This document shows positions 10,939 to 18,698 of a stretch of DNA of 64,000 bases, piece by piece (position 1 is the first letter of the stretch; each line of letters opens with the position of its first letter). Position numbers and translations under genes: made by a program. The stretch comes from Marinimicrobium agarilyticum DSM 16975 (GTDB taxonomy: Bacteria; Pseudomonadota; Gammaproteobacteria; Pseudomonadales; Cellvibrionaceae), in assembly GCF_000423345.1 (NCBI RefSeq), contig NZ_AUHU01000014.1, forward strand, positions 61,173 to 125,172, written 5' to 3'. The notes under the pieces are model-generated. The model searched no databases and had not been told where the DNA came from. It saw nothing but the letters and a program-made list of their open reading frames with translations.

Positions 10939-11049
10939 GGCTCGGTTTACGGGGCATGATTGCAAGACCGTGGAGCGGGGGACCCGCGATTCGAGCCCCC
11001 AGGGACGGGGTCACGGCGTGTCTTGCGATGATGCCCCGTGAAGCGAGCC
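10939..11049 (+). repeat. Hairpin element, copy 0 (B-type loop, solitary)
   Basis: Arms 10939-10968 and 11020-11049 pair at 26 of 30 positions. Two of the four exceptions are T-G wobbles and two are G-G mismatches. The 51-nt loop (10969-11019) is the B type, with GGGGG and CCCCC flanking ACCCGCGATTCGAG. The TGGCACTGA flank is degenerate here. It lies alone between hslU and the DUF971 gene. Confidence 0.8.
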
Positions 11050-11080
11050 GGCTCTAGTGGCACACACCCAGGAGTTCGCC

Positions 11081-11452
11081 ATGGTTCCCGACAAAATCCT
11101 GCTCCACAAAAAGTCCCGCCAGCTTGAGCTAACCTACGGTGACCAGAGCTATCGCCTGGACGCCGAATACCTGCGCGCGGTCTCCCCCAGCGCCGAAGTC
11201 CGCGGCCATGGCTCAGGTTCCGGCACCCTCCCCTCCGGCAAACGCGATGTCGCCATCGACCACATCGAAGCCGCCGGCAACTACGCCCTTAAAATCCTGT
11301 TTGATGACGGCCACGATTCCGGCATCTACACTTGGGATTATTTGCACGATTTGTGTGTCAATGAAGAGAGCCATTGGCAAGAGTATCTGGACGCTCTGCA
11401 TGAACAAGGGAAATCTCGGGATCCGGATACACAGGTCGTTCGGTTGATGTAG
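11081..11452 (+). CDS. DUF971 family protein (gamma-butyrobetaine-hydroxylase-like N-terminal domain)
   Basis: A 123-residue soluble protein matching the small DUF971 domain, which also forms the N-terminus of gamma-butyrobetaine hydroxylases. Typical family segments are visible: LELTYGDQSYRLDAEYLRAVSPSAEVRGH and IYTWDYLHDLC. The ATG at 11081 has AGGAG six bases upstream and is preferred over the GTG at 11057. The gene commonly follows hslVU in gammaproteobacteria, but its role is not established; a link to iron-sulfur metabolism is often suggested. Confidence 0.85.
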   Translation: MVPDKILLHKKSRQLELTYGDQSYRLDAEYLRAVSPSAEVRGHGSGSGTLPSGKRDVAIDHIEAAGNYALKILFDDGHDSGIYTWDYLHDLCVNEESHWQEYLDALHEQGKSRDPDTQVVRLM

Positions 11453-11472
11453 GTATTTTTGGTTCCGTCAGG

Positions 11473-11597
11473 GTCCGGTGTCTGTGGGTATGTACCATTC
11501 ATAGACCCGCCGTGAACCCGTCCATGGGGGCTTCTCATCGGCATCCATGCCTCAGAGAGTCTATGAATGGTACATACCCACAAACACCTCAGTGCCA
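11473..11597 (-). repeat. Hairpin element, copy 3 (A-type loop)
   Basis: Arms 11477-11506 and 11559-11588 pair at 29 of 30 positions (one C-A mismatch). The A-type loop is 11507-11558. GTCC lies to the left and TCAGTGCCA (11589-11597) to the right, facing copy 4 across a 138-base spacer that shows no gene. Confidence 0.87.
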
Positions 11598-11735
11598 TAA
11601 ATCGCCTCCGTGATTTGATCAGGCTTTCTGAAAGCGTCTTTCCCCCACGTGGAAGATTCAGCGCGAGGCAAGTTTTGCAAACATGGGAAGTATCGCGTAT
11701 GGGCCCCACGACAAGATAGGAACAGCGTTTTCCGA

Positions 11736-11860
11736 TGGCACGGAGGTGGGAGTGGGGGTATACCCGTTAGAGACTCTCTGAGGCATGGATGCCGATGAGA
11801 AGCCCCCAGGGATGGGTTCACGGCGGGTCTCTAACGGGTATACCCCCACTCCCACCGGAA
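11736..11860 (+). repeat. Hairpin element, copy 4 (A-type loop)
   Basis: TGGCACGGA (11736-11744), arm 11745-11774, loop 11775-11826, arm 11827-11856, then GGAA. All 30 pairs are Watson-Crick. It ends about 40 bases before the start of the DUF4136 lipoprotein gene, so it would lie in that gene's 5' leader if transcribed from upstream. Confidence 0.88.
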
Positions 11861-11902
11861 CATCCGATGGCACACATTCTTGCCAAGTTCAGGAACGATA
11901 TT

Positions 11903-12445
11903 ATGAAAAGTCTATATCACAGTATCACCATACTAAGCGTTCTATTTTTCCTCACCGCTTGCGCTGGCCCCAAGATTGAGCAGGACTACAAGCCCGGGAC
12001 CGAATTTGATCCCGGTTGGACCTACTACGAATTCCGGGGCGGCAGCTCACAAATCCAAGGGGTCGACTACCTGCGGCTCGAAACCATCGCCCAGGAAATA
12101 CTCGCCTCCGAAGGCTACCAGGTCGCACCGCACGACCCCCAATTCTACATTGACATCACCGGCTCCACCCGCCTTGCCACCGGCGGCGGAAAATCCGTAG
12201 GAATCTCCATCGGCTTACCCGTCGGCAGCCACGGCAGTGTGGGACTCGGAGGCAGTAAAAGCCTGGATGGCGAAGGCCGGCAGGAAGGCGTGATTATCGT
12301 CGACATCACCAACGCACAGACCAATGAGCTGATCTGGCGCGGCAGCGCGAGCGGGATTCCTCTGGAAGATTTTCAGCTGGCGCGCGAGGCGCAGTTGCGG
12401 AAGGTGATGCGGGAGTTATTGGCTCAGTTTCCACCGGAGGAATGA
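11903..12445 (+). CDS. DUF4136-type lipoprotein
   Basis: A 180-residue lipoprotein. The signal ends at the lipobox LTAC, so the mature N-terminus is a lipidated Cys, likely in the envelope. The rest fits the DUF4136 pattern: an early WTYYEF segment, SEGYQ, then ITGSTRLATGGG, a glycine-rich stretch, VIIVDITNAQTNELIWRGSASG, and a C-terminal helix. The ATG at 11903 has AGGAA eight bases upstream; the upstream extension of the frame runs through hairpin copy 4 and is an artefact. Function unknown. It is convergent with msbA. Confidence 0.8.
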   Translation: MKSLYHSITILSVLFFLTACAGPKIEQDYKPGTEFDPGWTYYEFRGGSSQIQGVDYLRLETIAQEILASEGYQVAPHDPQFYIDITGSTRLATGGGKSVGISIGLPVGSHGSVGLGGSKSLDGEGRQEGVIIVDITNAQTNELIWRGSASGIPLEDFQLAREAQLRKVMRELLAQFPPEE

Positions 12446-12493
12446 CATAAGGCGAAAGCCCGTTCGAAAAGCTGGAACGGAATGACCAATCGC

Positions 12494-12559
12494 ATAGGGC
12501 ACACAGCCACCGTTTATACGGCAGGTGGCGGCCTTCGGCCTTACCGTGCCCTACGCTGG
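12494..12559 (+). repeat. REP-like palindrome in the DUF4136/msbA convergent gap
   Basis: GGCAGGTGGCGG...CCGGCCTTACCGTGCCCTAC type sequence (about 12520-12556). It is enclosed by the inverted pair TAGGGCAC (12494-12501) and GTGCCCTA (12546-12553). Related copies lie at 18503, 25455 and 25524. Confidence 0.6.
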
Positions 12560-12577
12560 GTCAAGCGCATGCCGCGA

Positions 12578-14425
12578 TTACAATTCGTCTCGGAACTGCA
12601 TGGAATGCAGACGGGCGTATTGGCCGTCGGCGGCGAGCAGTTCTTTGTGGCTGCCCACTTCCAGGATCTTGCCCTCGCCCATCACCACAATCCGATCCGC
12701 TCTTTCAATGGTGGAGAGACGGTGCGCCACCACGAAGGTGGTGCGGTTTTTCATTACCTCTTCCAGAGCCGCCTGAATATGGCGCTCAGATTCAGTATCC
12801 AAAGCCGATGTGGCCTCGTCCAGAATCAGAATGGGCGCGTTTTTCAAAATAGCGCGGGCAATCGCCAGGCGCTGGCGCTGGCCCCCGGAGAGGCGGGTAC
12901 CGCTTTCACCGATCAGCGTGTCATACCCTTGGGGCAACTGTTCGATAAACTCATGGGCATGGGCCGCCTTGGCCGCTTCGCGTACGGTCTCCGGGTCGGT
13001 CTCCGACAGGGAGCCGTAGGCGATATTGCCGGCCACGGAGTCGTTGAACAGCACTACGTTCTGATTCACCAGCGCCACCTGTTCGCGCAAGTTGTCCAGG
13101 CGATAATGTTCGAGCGGTTCACCATCGAGCAGAATACGCCCGGCGCCGGGATCATAGAAGCGGGTCAGTAAGCTCACCAGTGTGGACTTACCGCTGCCGG
13201 AACGACCGACAAGTGCGATGACTTCACCGGGTTTCACATCCAGGTTGATCCGGTTGAGCACCCAATCATCGTTGCCGTCGTAACTGAAGCACACATCTTC
13301 AAAGCGCACGCCGCCCTGAGCGCGCTCAACGCGCAACGTCCCGGTATCCCGCTCGGCCGGTTCGTCCAGCAGATGAAAAATACTGTCGGCCGCCGCCACG
13401 CCTTTCTGGATGGTGGGTACCACCTCGCTCAACTGCCGCAGCGGCTTGAGCACCAAACCTGCCGCCGTAAAGTAGGCAATAAAGGCACCGGGATCGTCCA
13501 GCTCCATAATCGTCAGCGCCACATACAACATCAGCCCCATAGACAGGGCTACCAACATCTGCATGATGGGCGTATTAAGCGAAGAGGTGAACACGATTTT
13601 CATGTTCTGCAGGTAGTTCCGCCAACTGGCCTGATTGAAGCGACGTTTTTCGTACGCTTCCCCGCCGAAACTGCGCATGACCCGGTAGCCGTGGATCATC
13701 TCGGAGGACACCTGGGTAATATCGCCCATGCTGTGCTGCACCTTAGCGCTCAGCCGACGCAGGCGTTTGCCCACATAACCGACAAGCGCGGCGATCACCG
13801 GTGCCACCAACAACAGCAGTAGCGTCAGCATCCAGTCTTTGTAAAGCAGATAGCTCATCAGGGCGATGACCGTGGCGCCCTCGCGAATCAGAATTTTCAG
13901 CGCGTCGGTGGCCGCCGTGGTCACCCCGTTGACGTTGTAGGTGATCACCGACATCAGGTGCCCAGAGCTGTGACGGTCAAAGTACTGACCGGGGAGGTGG
14001 GCCATATGATCAAACAGGCTGACCCGCAAGGTGTGAACGATACGAAACGCCAACTGGGAGATAAAGAAATTCCCCAGAAACGCGCCGACGCTGCGCGCAA
14101 ACACAATGCCCACAATGATAACGGAGGGTAAGTAAGCGGGACCCCTCTCGCCCGCAGCGGCGGACGTGTCCCCACCGCTGAGAGGTTCTGGTAAGAAGGA
14201 GGGAGCCCCTTCCCCCGCAGCGCCGATAAAGTCCAGCAGGTATTCCATGAACTGGGCCATGGCCGGCTGGGAGGCCGAGTAGATCACAAAGCCGACCACA
14301 CTGATGGCGAACAACACCCAGTAGGGTTTGATGTAGGCGAGCAGCCTCAGGTAAACCTTGAGGGAAGCGGTATCGGTCTGCCGCAGGCTGTCATCCGGGG
14401 CGGGCGGCGTGCCTCTATCGCTCAT
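12578..14425 (-). CDS. msbA: MsbA, lipid A-core flippase (ABC transporter)
   Basis: A 615-residue half-transporter: six membrane helices (about residues 25-330), then the ABC domain. Walker A is GRSGSGKST, the signature LSGGQRQRLAIARAI, Walker B LILDEATSALD, and the H-loop His lies in VVAHRLSTI. It flips lipid A-core across the inner membrane using ATP. A short periplasmic insertion rich in P, S and G is present between the first two helices. The start at 14425 (MSDRGTPP) is preferred over the GTG 30 bases upstream. Last gene of the glnE-ilvE-msbA run. Confidence 0.9.
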   Translation of the reverse strand: MSDRGTPPAPDDSLRQTDTASLKVYLRLLAYIKPYWVLFAISVVGFVIYSASQPAMAQFMEYLLDFIGAAGEGAPSFLPEPLSGGDTSAAAGERGPAYLPSVIIVGIVFARSVGAFLGNFFISQLAFRIVHTLRVSLFDHMAHLPGQYFDRHSSGHLMSVITYNVNGVTTAATDALKILIREGATVIALMSYLLYKDWMLTLLLLLVAPVIAALVGYVGKRLRRLSAKVQHSMGDITQVSSEMIHGYRVMRSFGGEAYEKRRFNQASWRNYLQNMKIVFTSSLNTPIMQMLVALSMGLMLYVALTIMELDDPGAFIAYFTAAGLVLKPLRQLSEVVPTIQKGVAAADSIFHLLDEPAERDTGTLRVERAQGGVRFEDVCFSYDGNDDWVLNRINLDVKPGEVIALVGRSGSGKSTLVSLLTRFYDPGAGRILLDGEPLEHYRLDNLREQVALVNQNVVLFNDSVAGNIAYGSLSETDPETVREAAKAAHAHEFIEQLPQGYDTLIGESGTRLSGGQRQRLAIARAILKNAPILILDEATSALDTESERHIQAALEEVMKNRTTFVVAHRLSTIERADRIVVMGEGKILEVGSHKELLAADGQYARLHSMQFRDEL

Positions 14426-14507
14426 GGTGTGCGGGGTCCTCCGAGGGCGCGCCACCCGAAGGGGGCACGCGCTTTGGGTTCAGTTCGAACAAGCATGCCG
14501 GGACGAA

Positions 14508-15437
14508 TCAGTCGGCCACCGGTGCCAACCAGTCTCCGTGAGTCGGCAGCTTGCCTTTCACCGCGTCGAAGTACATGGACTGCAACTGAGTGGTGATCGG
14601 GCCACGGTGGCCTTCACCAATCACCCGGCCGTCCAGCTCGCGAATGGGCAGTACTTCCGCGGCGGTACCGGTAAAAAAGGCTTCGTCCGCGATATAGACT
14701 TCGTCCCGCGTGATCCGTTTCTCCCGCACTTCATAACCGCAATCAGCCGCCAATTGGAAAATGGTGTTGCGCGTAATGCCGTCAAGGCAGGAGGTCAGCT
14801 CCGGGGTGTAGATAATGCCATCGCGTACCAGAAAGACGTTTTCGCCACTGCCCTCGGCCACGTAGCCTTCGTTGTCCAGCAGCAACGCTTCTTCACAGCC
14901 ACTGTCCAGTGCCTCGCGCAACGCCAGCATCGAGTTGATGTAGTTGCCGTTGGCTTTGGCCTTGCACATGGTGATGTTCACATGATGACGGGTGTAGCTG
15001 GAGGTGCGCACCTTGATGCCCATGTCCCGCGCTTCCGGCGACATATAGGACGGCCAGTGCCAGGCAGCCACCATGACATGCACCTTCAGATTATCCGCCC
15101 GCAACCCCATGCCCTCGGAGCCGAGAAATGCCATGGGGCGCAGATAACTTTCGTGCAGGCTATTTTCCCGCACCACCAGTTTCTGGGCTTCGTTCAACTC
15201 GTCTTTACTGTACGGCAGGTCCATCCGCATGATATGAGCGGAACGGAACAGACGGTCCGTGTGTTCTTTCAAGCGAAAAATACAGGTGCCCCGGTCACTG
15301 CTTTCATAGGCGCGAACGCCTTCAAAGACACCCATGCCATAGTGCAGGGTGTGGGTCAGTACGTGGACCTTGGCATCCCGCCAGGGCACCAGTTCGCCAT
15401 CCAGCCAAATAACGCCGTCGCGATCGGCAAATGACAT
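14508..15437 (-). CDS. ilvE: Branched-chain amino acid aminotransferase
   Basis: A 309-residue PLP enzyme of fold type IV, catalysing the last step in Leu, Ile and Val synthesis. HYGMGVFEGVRAY opens the active-site region. The PLP lysine is in CKAKANGNYINS, and the phosphate-binding region EGSGENVFLV and SCLDGITRNT are present. The ATG at 15437 has AGGAG six bases upstream. It follows glnE by 57 bases, the same neighbourhood as in Pseudomonas. Confidence 0.95.
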   Translation of the reverse strand: MSFADRDGVIWLDGELVPWRDAKVHVLTHTLHYGMGVFEGVRAYESSDRGTCIFRLKEHTDRLFRSAHIMRMDLPYSKDELNEAQKLVVRENSLHESYLRPMAFLGSEGMGLRADNLKVHVMVAAWHWPSYMSPEARDMGIKVRTSSYTRHHVNITMCKAKANGNYINSMLALREALDSGCEEALLLDNEGYVAEGSGENVFLVRDGIIYTPELTSCLDGITRNTIFQLAADCGYEVREKRITRDEVYIADEAFFTGTAAEVLPIRELDGRVIGEGHRGPITTQLQSMYFDAVKGKLPTHGDWLAPVAD

Positions 15438-15494
15438 AACCAACTCCTAAATGCTGAAAATCGTGGGACTGTGGTCGGCGTTCAAGGCGCCCGA

Positions 15495-18437
15495 TCAATG
15501 ATGGGATTCCAGCAGTTGCCGCCACAGGCCAGTTACTCGGCGTCGCTCCTCCGCAAAGGGCTCGCCGTCCTCCAAGACTGCCTCCTGGCGCTGTAGCGCG
15601 AGGCGGTGACCGGTGGACCGATAGGCCTTGTAGGCATCAATCAACTGGGCGACGGCTTCAGCGCCCAACCGGCCGGATTGTTCCAGCGCACCGAGAATGC
15701 GGATGTTGTCTGTATACTCGGTGAGCGCGGGCTCTTCTTCGGCCCATGCTAAAACGGCATATTGAACCATAAATTCAATATCGACGATACCTCCGGCGTC
15801 CTGCTTGAGGTGAAATACTGAACCATTGCCGTCGCTTGAAGGCTTGCTCCCCAGGTGCTCGCGCATTTTCTCACGCATTTTGAGCACCTCTTCGCGCAGC
15901 GCCTCCGCATCCCGATGCTGACAGAGAACACCCCGGCGCACCTGCTCGAAATCTTCAGCAAGGGTGCTGTCACCGGCCACGACGCGGGCGCGCACCAGAG
16001 CCTGGTGCTCCCAGGTCCAGGCGTCGTTGCTTTGGTATTTCTCGAACGCGCCCAAGGAGTTCACCAGCATGCCGGCCTCACCATTGGGGCGCAGGCGCAT
16101 GTCGATTTCATACAGGGTGCCGGAGGGCATGCGGGTATTCAGAATGTGGATGATGCGCTGGCCCAGGCGGGTATAGAAGAGGTTATTCTCGAGCGGCTTT
16201 TCACCGTCGGTTTTGCCCTCGGGGTCGCTGTTGTGGACAAACACCAGGTCCAGATCCGAGCCGTGAGACAGCTCAATGCCCCCCAGCTTGCCGTACCCGA
16301 CAATGACAAAATTGGGTTCCGCTTCCGGCTCGCCGTTCGCGCGACTGGGCCGACCGTGGCGCAGTAGCAACTGCTCCCAGGCCAGCTGCAACACATGCTC
16401 CAGGATGACCTCCGCAATATAGGTCAGGTAGTCACTGACTTTCATCAGCGGCAGGGCACCGGTTACCTCGCTCGCCGCCACCCGCAGGGCATGGGCCGAG
16501 CGGAAATAGCGCAGGGTATCCATGTGGCCTTCCAGGTCGTCCCAGGCCAGGCGCAGGAGTTCGCGGCGCAGCTCATCCCGCAGTTCGTCTTTATCCGGCG
16601 GTGCGTACAGGCTCTCCGGCGTGAGCAGCTCGTCCAGCAGGGCCGGAAAGCGGGCAAGCTCGTCGGCAATCCAGGGGCTGGCGGCGCACAAACGCACCAG
16701 TTGCTGAAGGGCGACCGGGTTTTCCACCAACAGGACAAGATAGGCGCTGCGGCGCACCACCGAGACCACCAGCGGCTGAATCCGGGTCAGCGTTTCTCCC
16801 ACCGACTCGCCTTCGGCCAGCATGGCGAGCAACCGGGGCATAAAGGCGTCCAACCGGTCGCGACTGCTCGCCTGCATGGCGACAACCTGGCGATGATTGC
16901 GCAGGTCATTGAGCACCGACAGTACCCGCTCGGGCTGATCGAGGCCGCGCTCGGTCAACCACTCCCGCGCCTCGTCCCCCTCAAGACTGCCTTCCCAGAG
17001 CGAGACCCAGGGCCGCAGGGTTTCGGTATCTTCGCCCTGCTCGACATCCGGATCGGCGATCACCTCCTGGAATTCCCGGTTGACGCGCTCCCGGTAGCCA
17101 TTGAGCGTTTTCTCAAAACTCGGCCAATCGTCAAACCCCATGGCCCAGGACAGGCGCAGCCGCCCTTCGTCGTCCGAGGGCAACGCCTGGGTCTGCCGAT
17201 CCTGGTAGCCCTGAATGGCGTGCTCGGTATTGCGCAGGAACTCATAGGCCTCTCGCAGCGCTGAGCCGCTGCCTTTGGGAAGGTACTGTTCAGCCTCGAG
17301 CAACGGTAGCAGCTCACACACCTGCCGCTCACGCAGGCGCGGATCCCGGCCACCGCGAATCAGTTGGAAAACCTGCACCACAAACTCGATTTCCCGAATA
17401 CCGCCCTCGCCGAGCTTCACATCCTCACTCATCCCCCGACGCTGAACCTGTCGGCTGATCAGCCCCTTCATCGCCCGCAATGACTCGATCACACTGAAGT
17501 CGATGTACTGGCGATAAGTGAACGGCTTGAGCAGGGCCATCAGTTCATCGGCCACCACCCGGGCCCGGTGCCCACTGGCGGCCACCGGCCGCGCCTTGAT
17601 CATGGCGTAGCGCTCCCAGTCCCGCCCCTGACTCTGGTAGTACTCCTCCATGGCATCAAAGTTCGACACCAGCGCCCCGCTTTGGCCGTAGGGGCGCAGG
17701 CGCATGTCCACCCGAAAGACAAACCCTTCGGCGCTGGGCGCATCCAGACTCTTGATCAGCTTCTGCCCCAACCGGGTAAAAAACTCCTGATTATCCAACG
17801 AGCGATCGCCGCCCTCGGTCTTACCCGCCTCCGGATAAGCAAAAATCAGATCAATATCCGAAGACACATTCAACTCACGCGCCCCCAGCTTGCCCATCCC
17901 GAGCACAATCAACGCCTGCTCCTCACCACTGTCCTTGCCCATGGGGACCCCCCAGCGGGGTTTCATTCGCTCGAAATGCCAGTCCAAGGTGGCCTGAATC
18001 GCCGCCTCCGCAAAACGCGACAGCTCATCCGTGGTTTCACGCATGGTCGCCAACCGATTCAGATCCCGCCAGATGATTCGCACCATCGCCCGATGGCGCT
18101 GCCGGCGCAACGCCTTATCCAGCGAGGCATCCTCCTCACAGGCCTGCACCGCCTCCACCAACTCCGGAAACGATCCATCCGCCAGCGGCTCAAACAATGC
18201 CCCCGACTCCACCAACTCCAACAACAGCTCCGGACGGGTAGCGCAGGTTTTCGCCACATACTCGCTGGCCGCGAAAACGCGGTTGAGCTGCTGCAGAAAG
18301 TCCGCTTTGGACACCGAGCTCGGCAGCACGGACTCGGGAGCATCCAACTCCCGGCGCGCCAGACTCTGCTCGAAATCCTCGAAGCGCTTGCGGGTGGCGT
18401 CCTGGAGTTGGGTGGGCATTAGCGTTTTGTCGAACAT
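15495..18437 (-). CDS. glnE: GlnE, bifunctional glutamine synthetase adenylyltransferase/adenylyl-removing enzyme
   Basis: A 980-residue protein with two nucleotidyltransferase domains. The N-terminal adenylyl-removing domain carries GMGKLGARELNVSSDIDLIF; the C-terminal adenylyltransferase domain carries GYGKLGGIELSHGSDLDLVF. The GxGKLG...SD(I/L)DL motif provides the metal-binding aspartates in each. It adjusts glutamine synthetase activity to nitrogen status. The start at MFDKTLMPTQ (18437) has GAGAG upstream and gives a normal length; the longer frame reads into a REP-like repeat and is rejected. Confidence 0.95.
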   Translation of the reverse strand: MFDKTLMPTQLQDATRKRFEDFEQSLARRELDAPESVLPSSVSKADFLQQLNRVFAASEYVAKTCATRPELLLELVESGALFEPLADGSFPELVEAVQACEEDASLDKALRRQRHRAMVRIIWRDLNRLATMRETTDELSRFAEAAIQATLDWHFERMKPRWGVPMGKDSGEEQALIVLGMGKLGARELNVSSDIDLIFAYPEAGKTEGGDRSLDNQEFFTRLGQKLIKSLDAPSAEGFVFRVDMRLRPYGQSGALVSNFDAMEEYYQSQGRDWERYAMIKARPVAASGHRARVVADELMALLKPFTYRQYIDFSVIESLRAMKGLISRQVQRRGMSEDVKLGEGGIREIEFVVQVFQLIRGGRDPRLRERQVCELLPLLEAEQYLPKGSGSALREAYEFLRNTEHAIQGYQDRQTQALPSDDEGRLRLSWAMGFDDWPSFEKTLNGYRERVNREFQEVIADPDVEQGEDTETLRPWVSLWEGSLEGDEAREWLTERGLDQPERVLSVLNDLRNHRQVVAMQASSRDRLDAFMPRLLAMLAEGESVGETLTRIQPLVVSVVRRSAYLVLLVENPVALQQLVRLCAASPWIADELARFPALLDELLTPESLYAPPDKDELRDELRRELLRLAWDDLEGHMDTLRYFRSAHALRVAASEVTGALPLMKVSDYLTYIAEVILEHVLQLAWEQLLLRHGRPSRANGEPEAEPNFVIVGYGKLGGIELSHGSDLDLVFVHNSDPEGKTDGEKPLENNLFYTRLGQRIIHILNTRMPSGTLYEIDMRLRPNGEAGMLVNSLGAFEKYQSNDAWTWEHQALVRARVVAGDSTLAEDFEQVRRGVLCQHRDAEALREEVLKMREKMREHLGSKPSSDGNGSVFHLKQDAGGIVDIEFMVQYAVLAWAEEEPALTEYTDNIRILGALEQSGRLGAEAVAQLIDAYKAYRSTGHRLALQRQEAVLEDGEPFAEERRRVTGLWRQLLESHH

Positions 18438-18502
18438 TGGGGCTCTCTTTTGAAATTGGGCTTTGGGTGTTGATGTTTGTTGGGGTGTTGGGTTGGGCTT
18501 TT

Positions 18503-18535
18503 GGTAGGTGGCGGCTACCGCCTTACCTACCCTAC
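18503..18535 (+). repeat. REP-like palindrome
   Basis: GGTAGGTGGCGGCTACCG... to CCTACCCTAC, an imperfect palindrome of the same family as those at about 12520 and 25524. It lies just upstream of glnE, beside hairpin copy 5. Confidence 0.6.
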
Positions 18536-18552
18536 GGCACCGAACGTAAATG

Positions 18553-18672
18553 TGGCACTGAGGTCGGGGGCGGGGCATACCGTTTTAAAACTCTCTGAGG
18601 CATGGATGCCGATGAGAAGCCTACAGGGATGTATTCACGGCGGGGTTTAAAACGGTATGCCCCGCCCCGACC
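18553..18672 (+). repeat. Hairpin element, copy 5 (A-type loop, solitary)
   Basis: TGGCACTGA (18553-18561), arm 18562-18591, loop, partner arm 18645-18672. The partner arm is 28 nt because of two single-base deletions, so the stem has two bulges; all other positions pair. The loop carries the TAC...GTA mini-stem variant. It lies between the GspE-like gene and glnE. Confidence 0.82.
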
Positions 18673-18698
18673 GGTAGCTACCAACACCCACCAAATCG

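Noticed and set aside
11789..11902. Upstream extension of the DUF4136 gene through hairpin copy 4
   Set aside because: The frame merely reads through the repeat; the lipoprotein signal and ribosome site start at 11903.
12482..13171. Long plus-strand frames opposite msbA and other GC-rich genes
   Set aside because: Antisense shadows of well-supported genes in GC-rich DNA.
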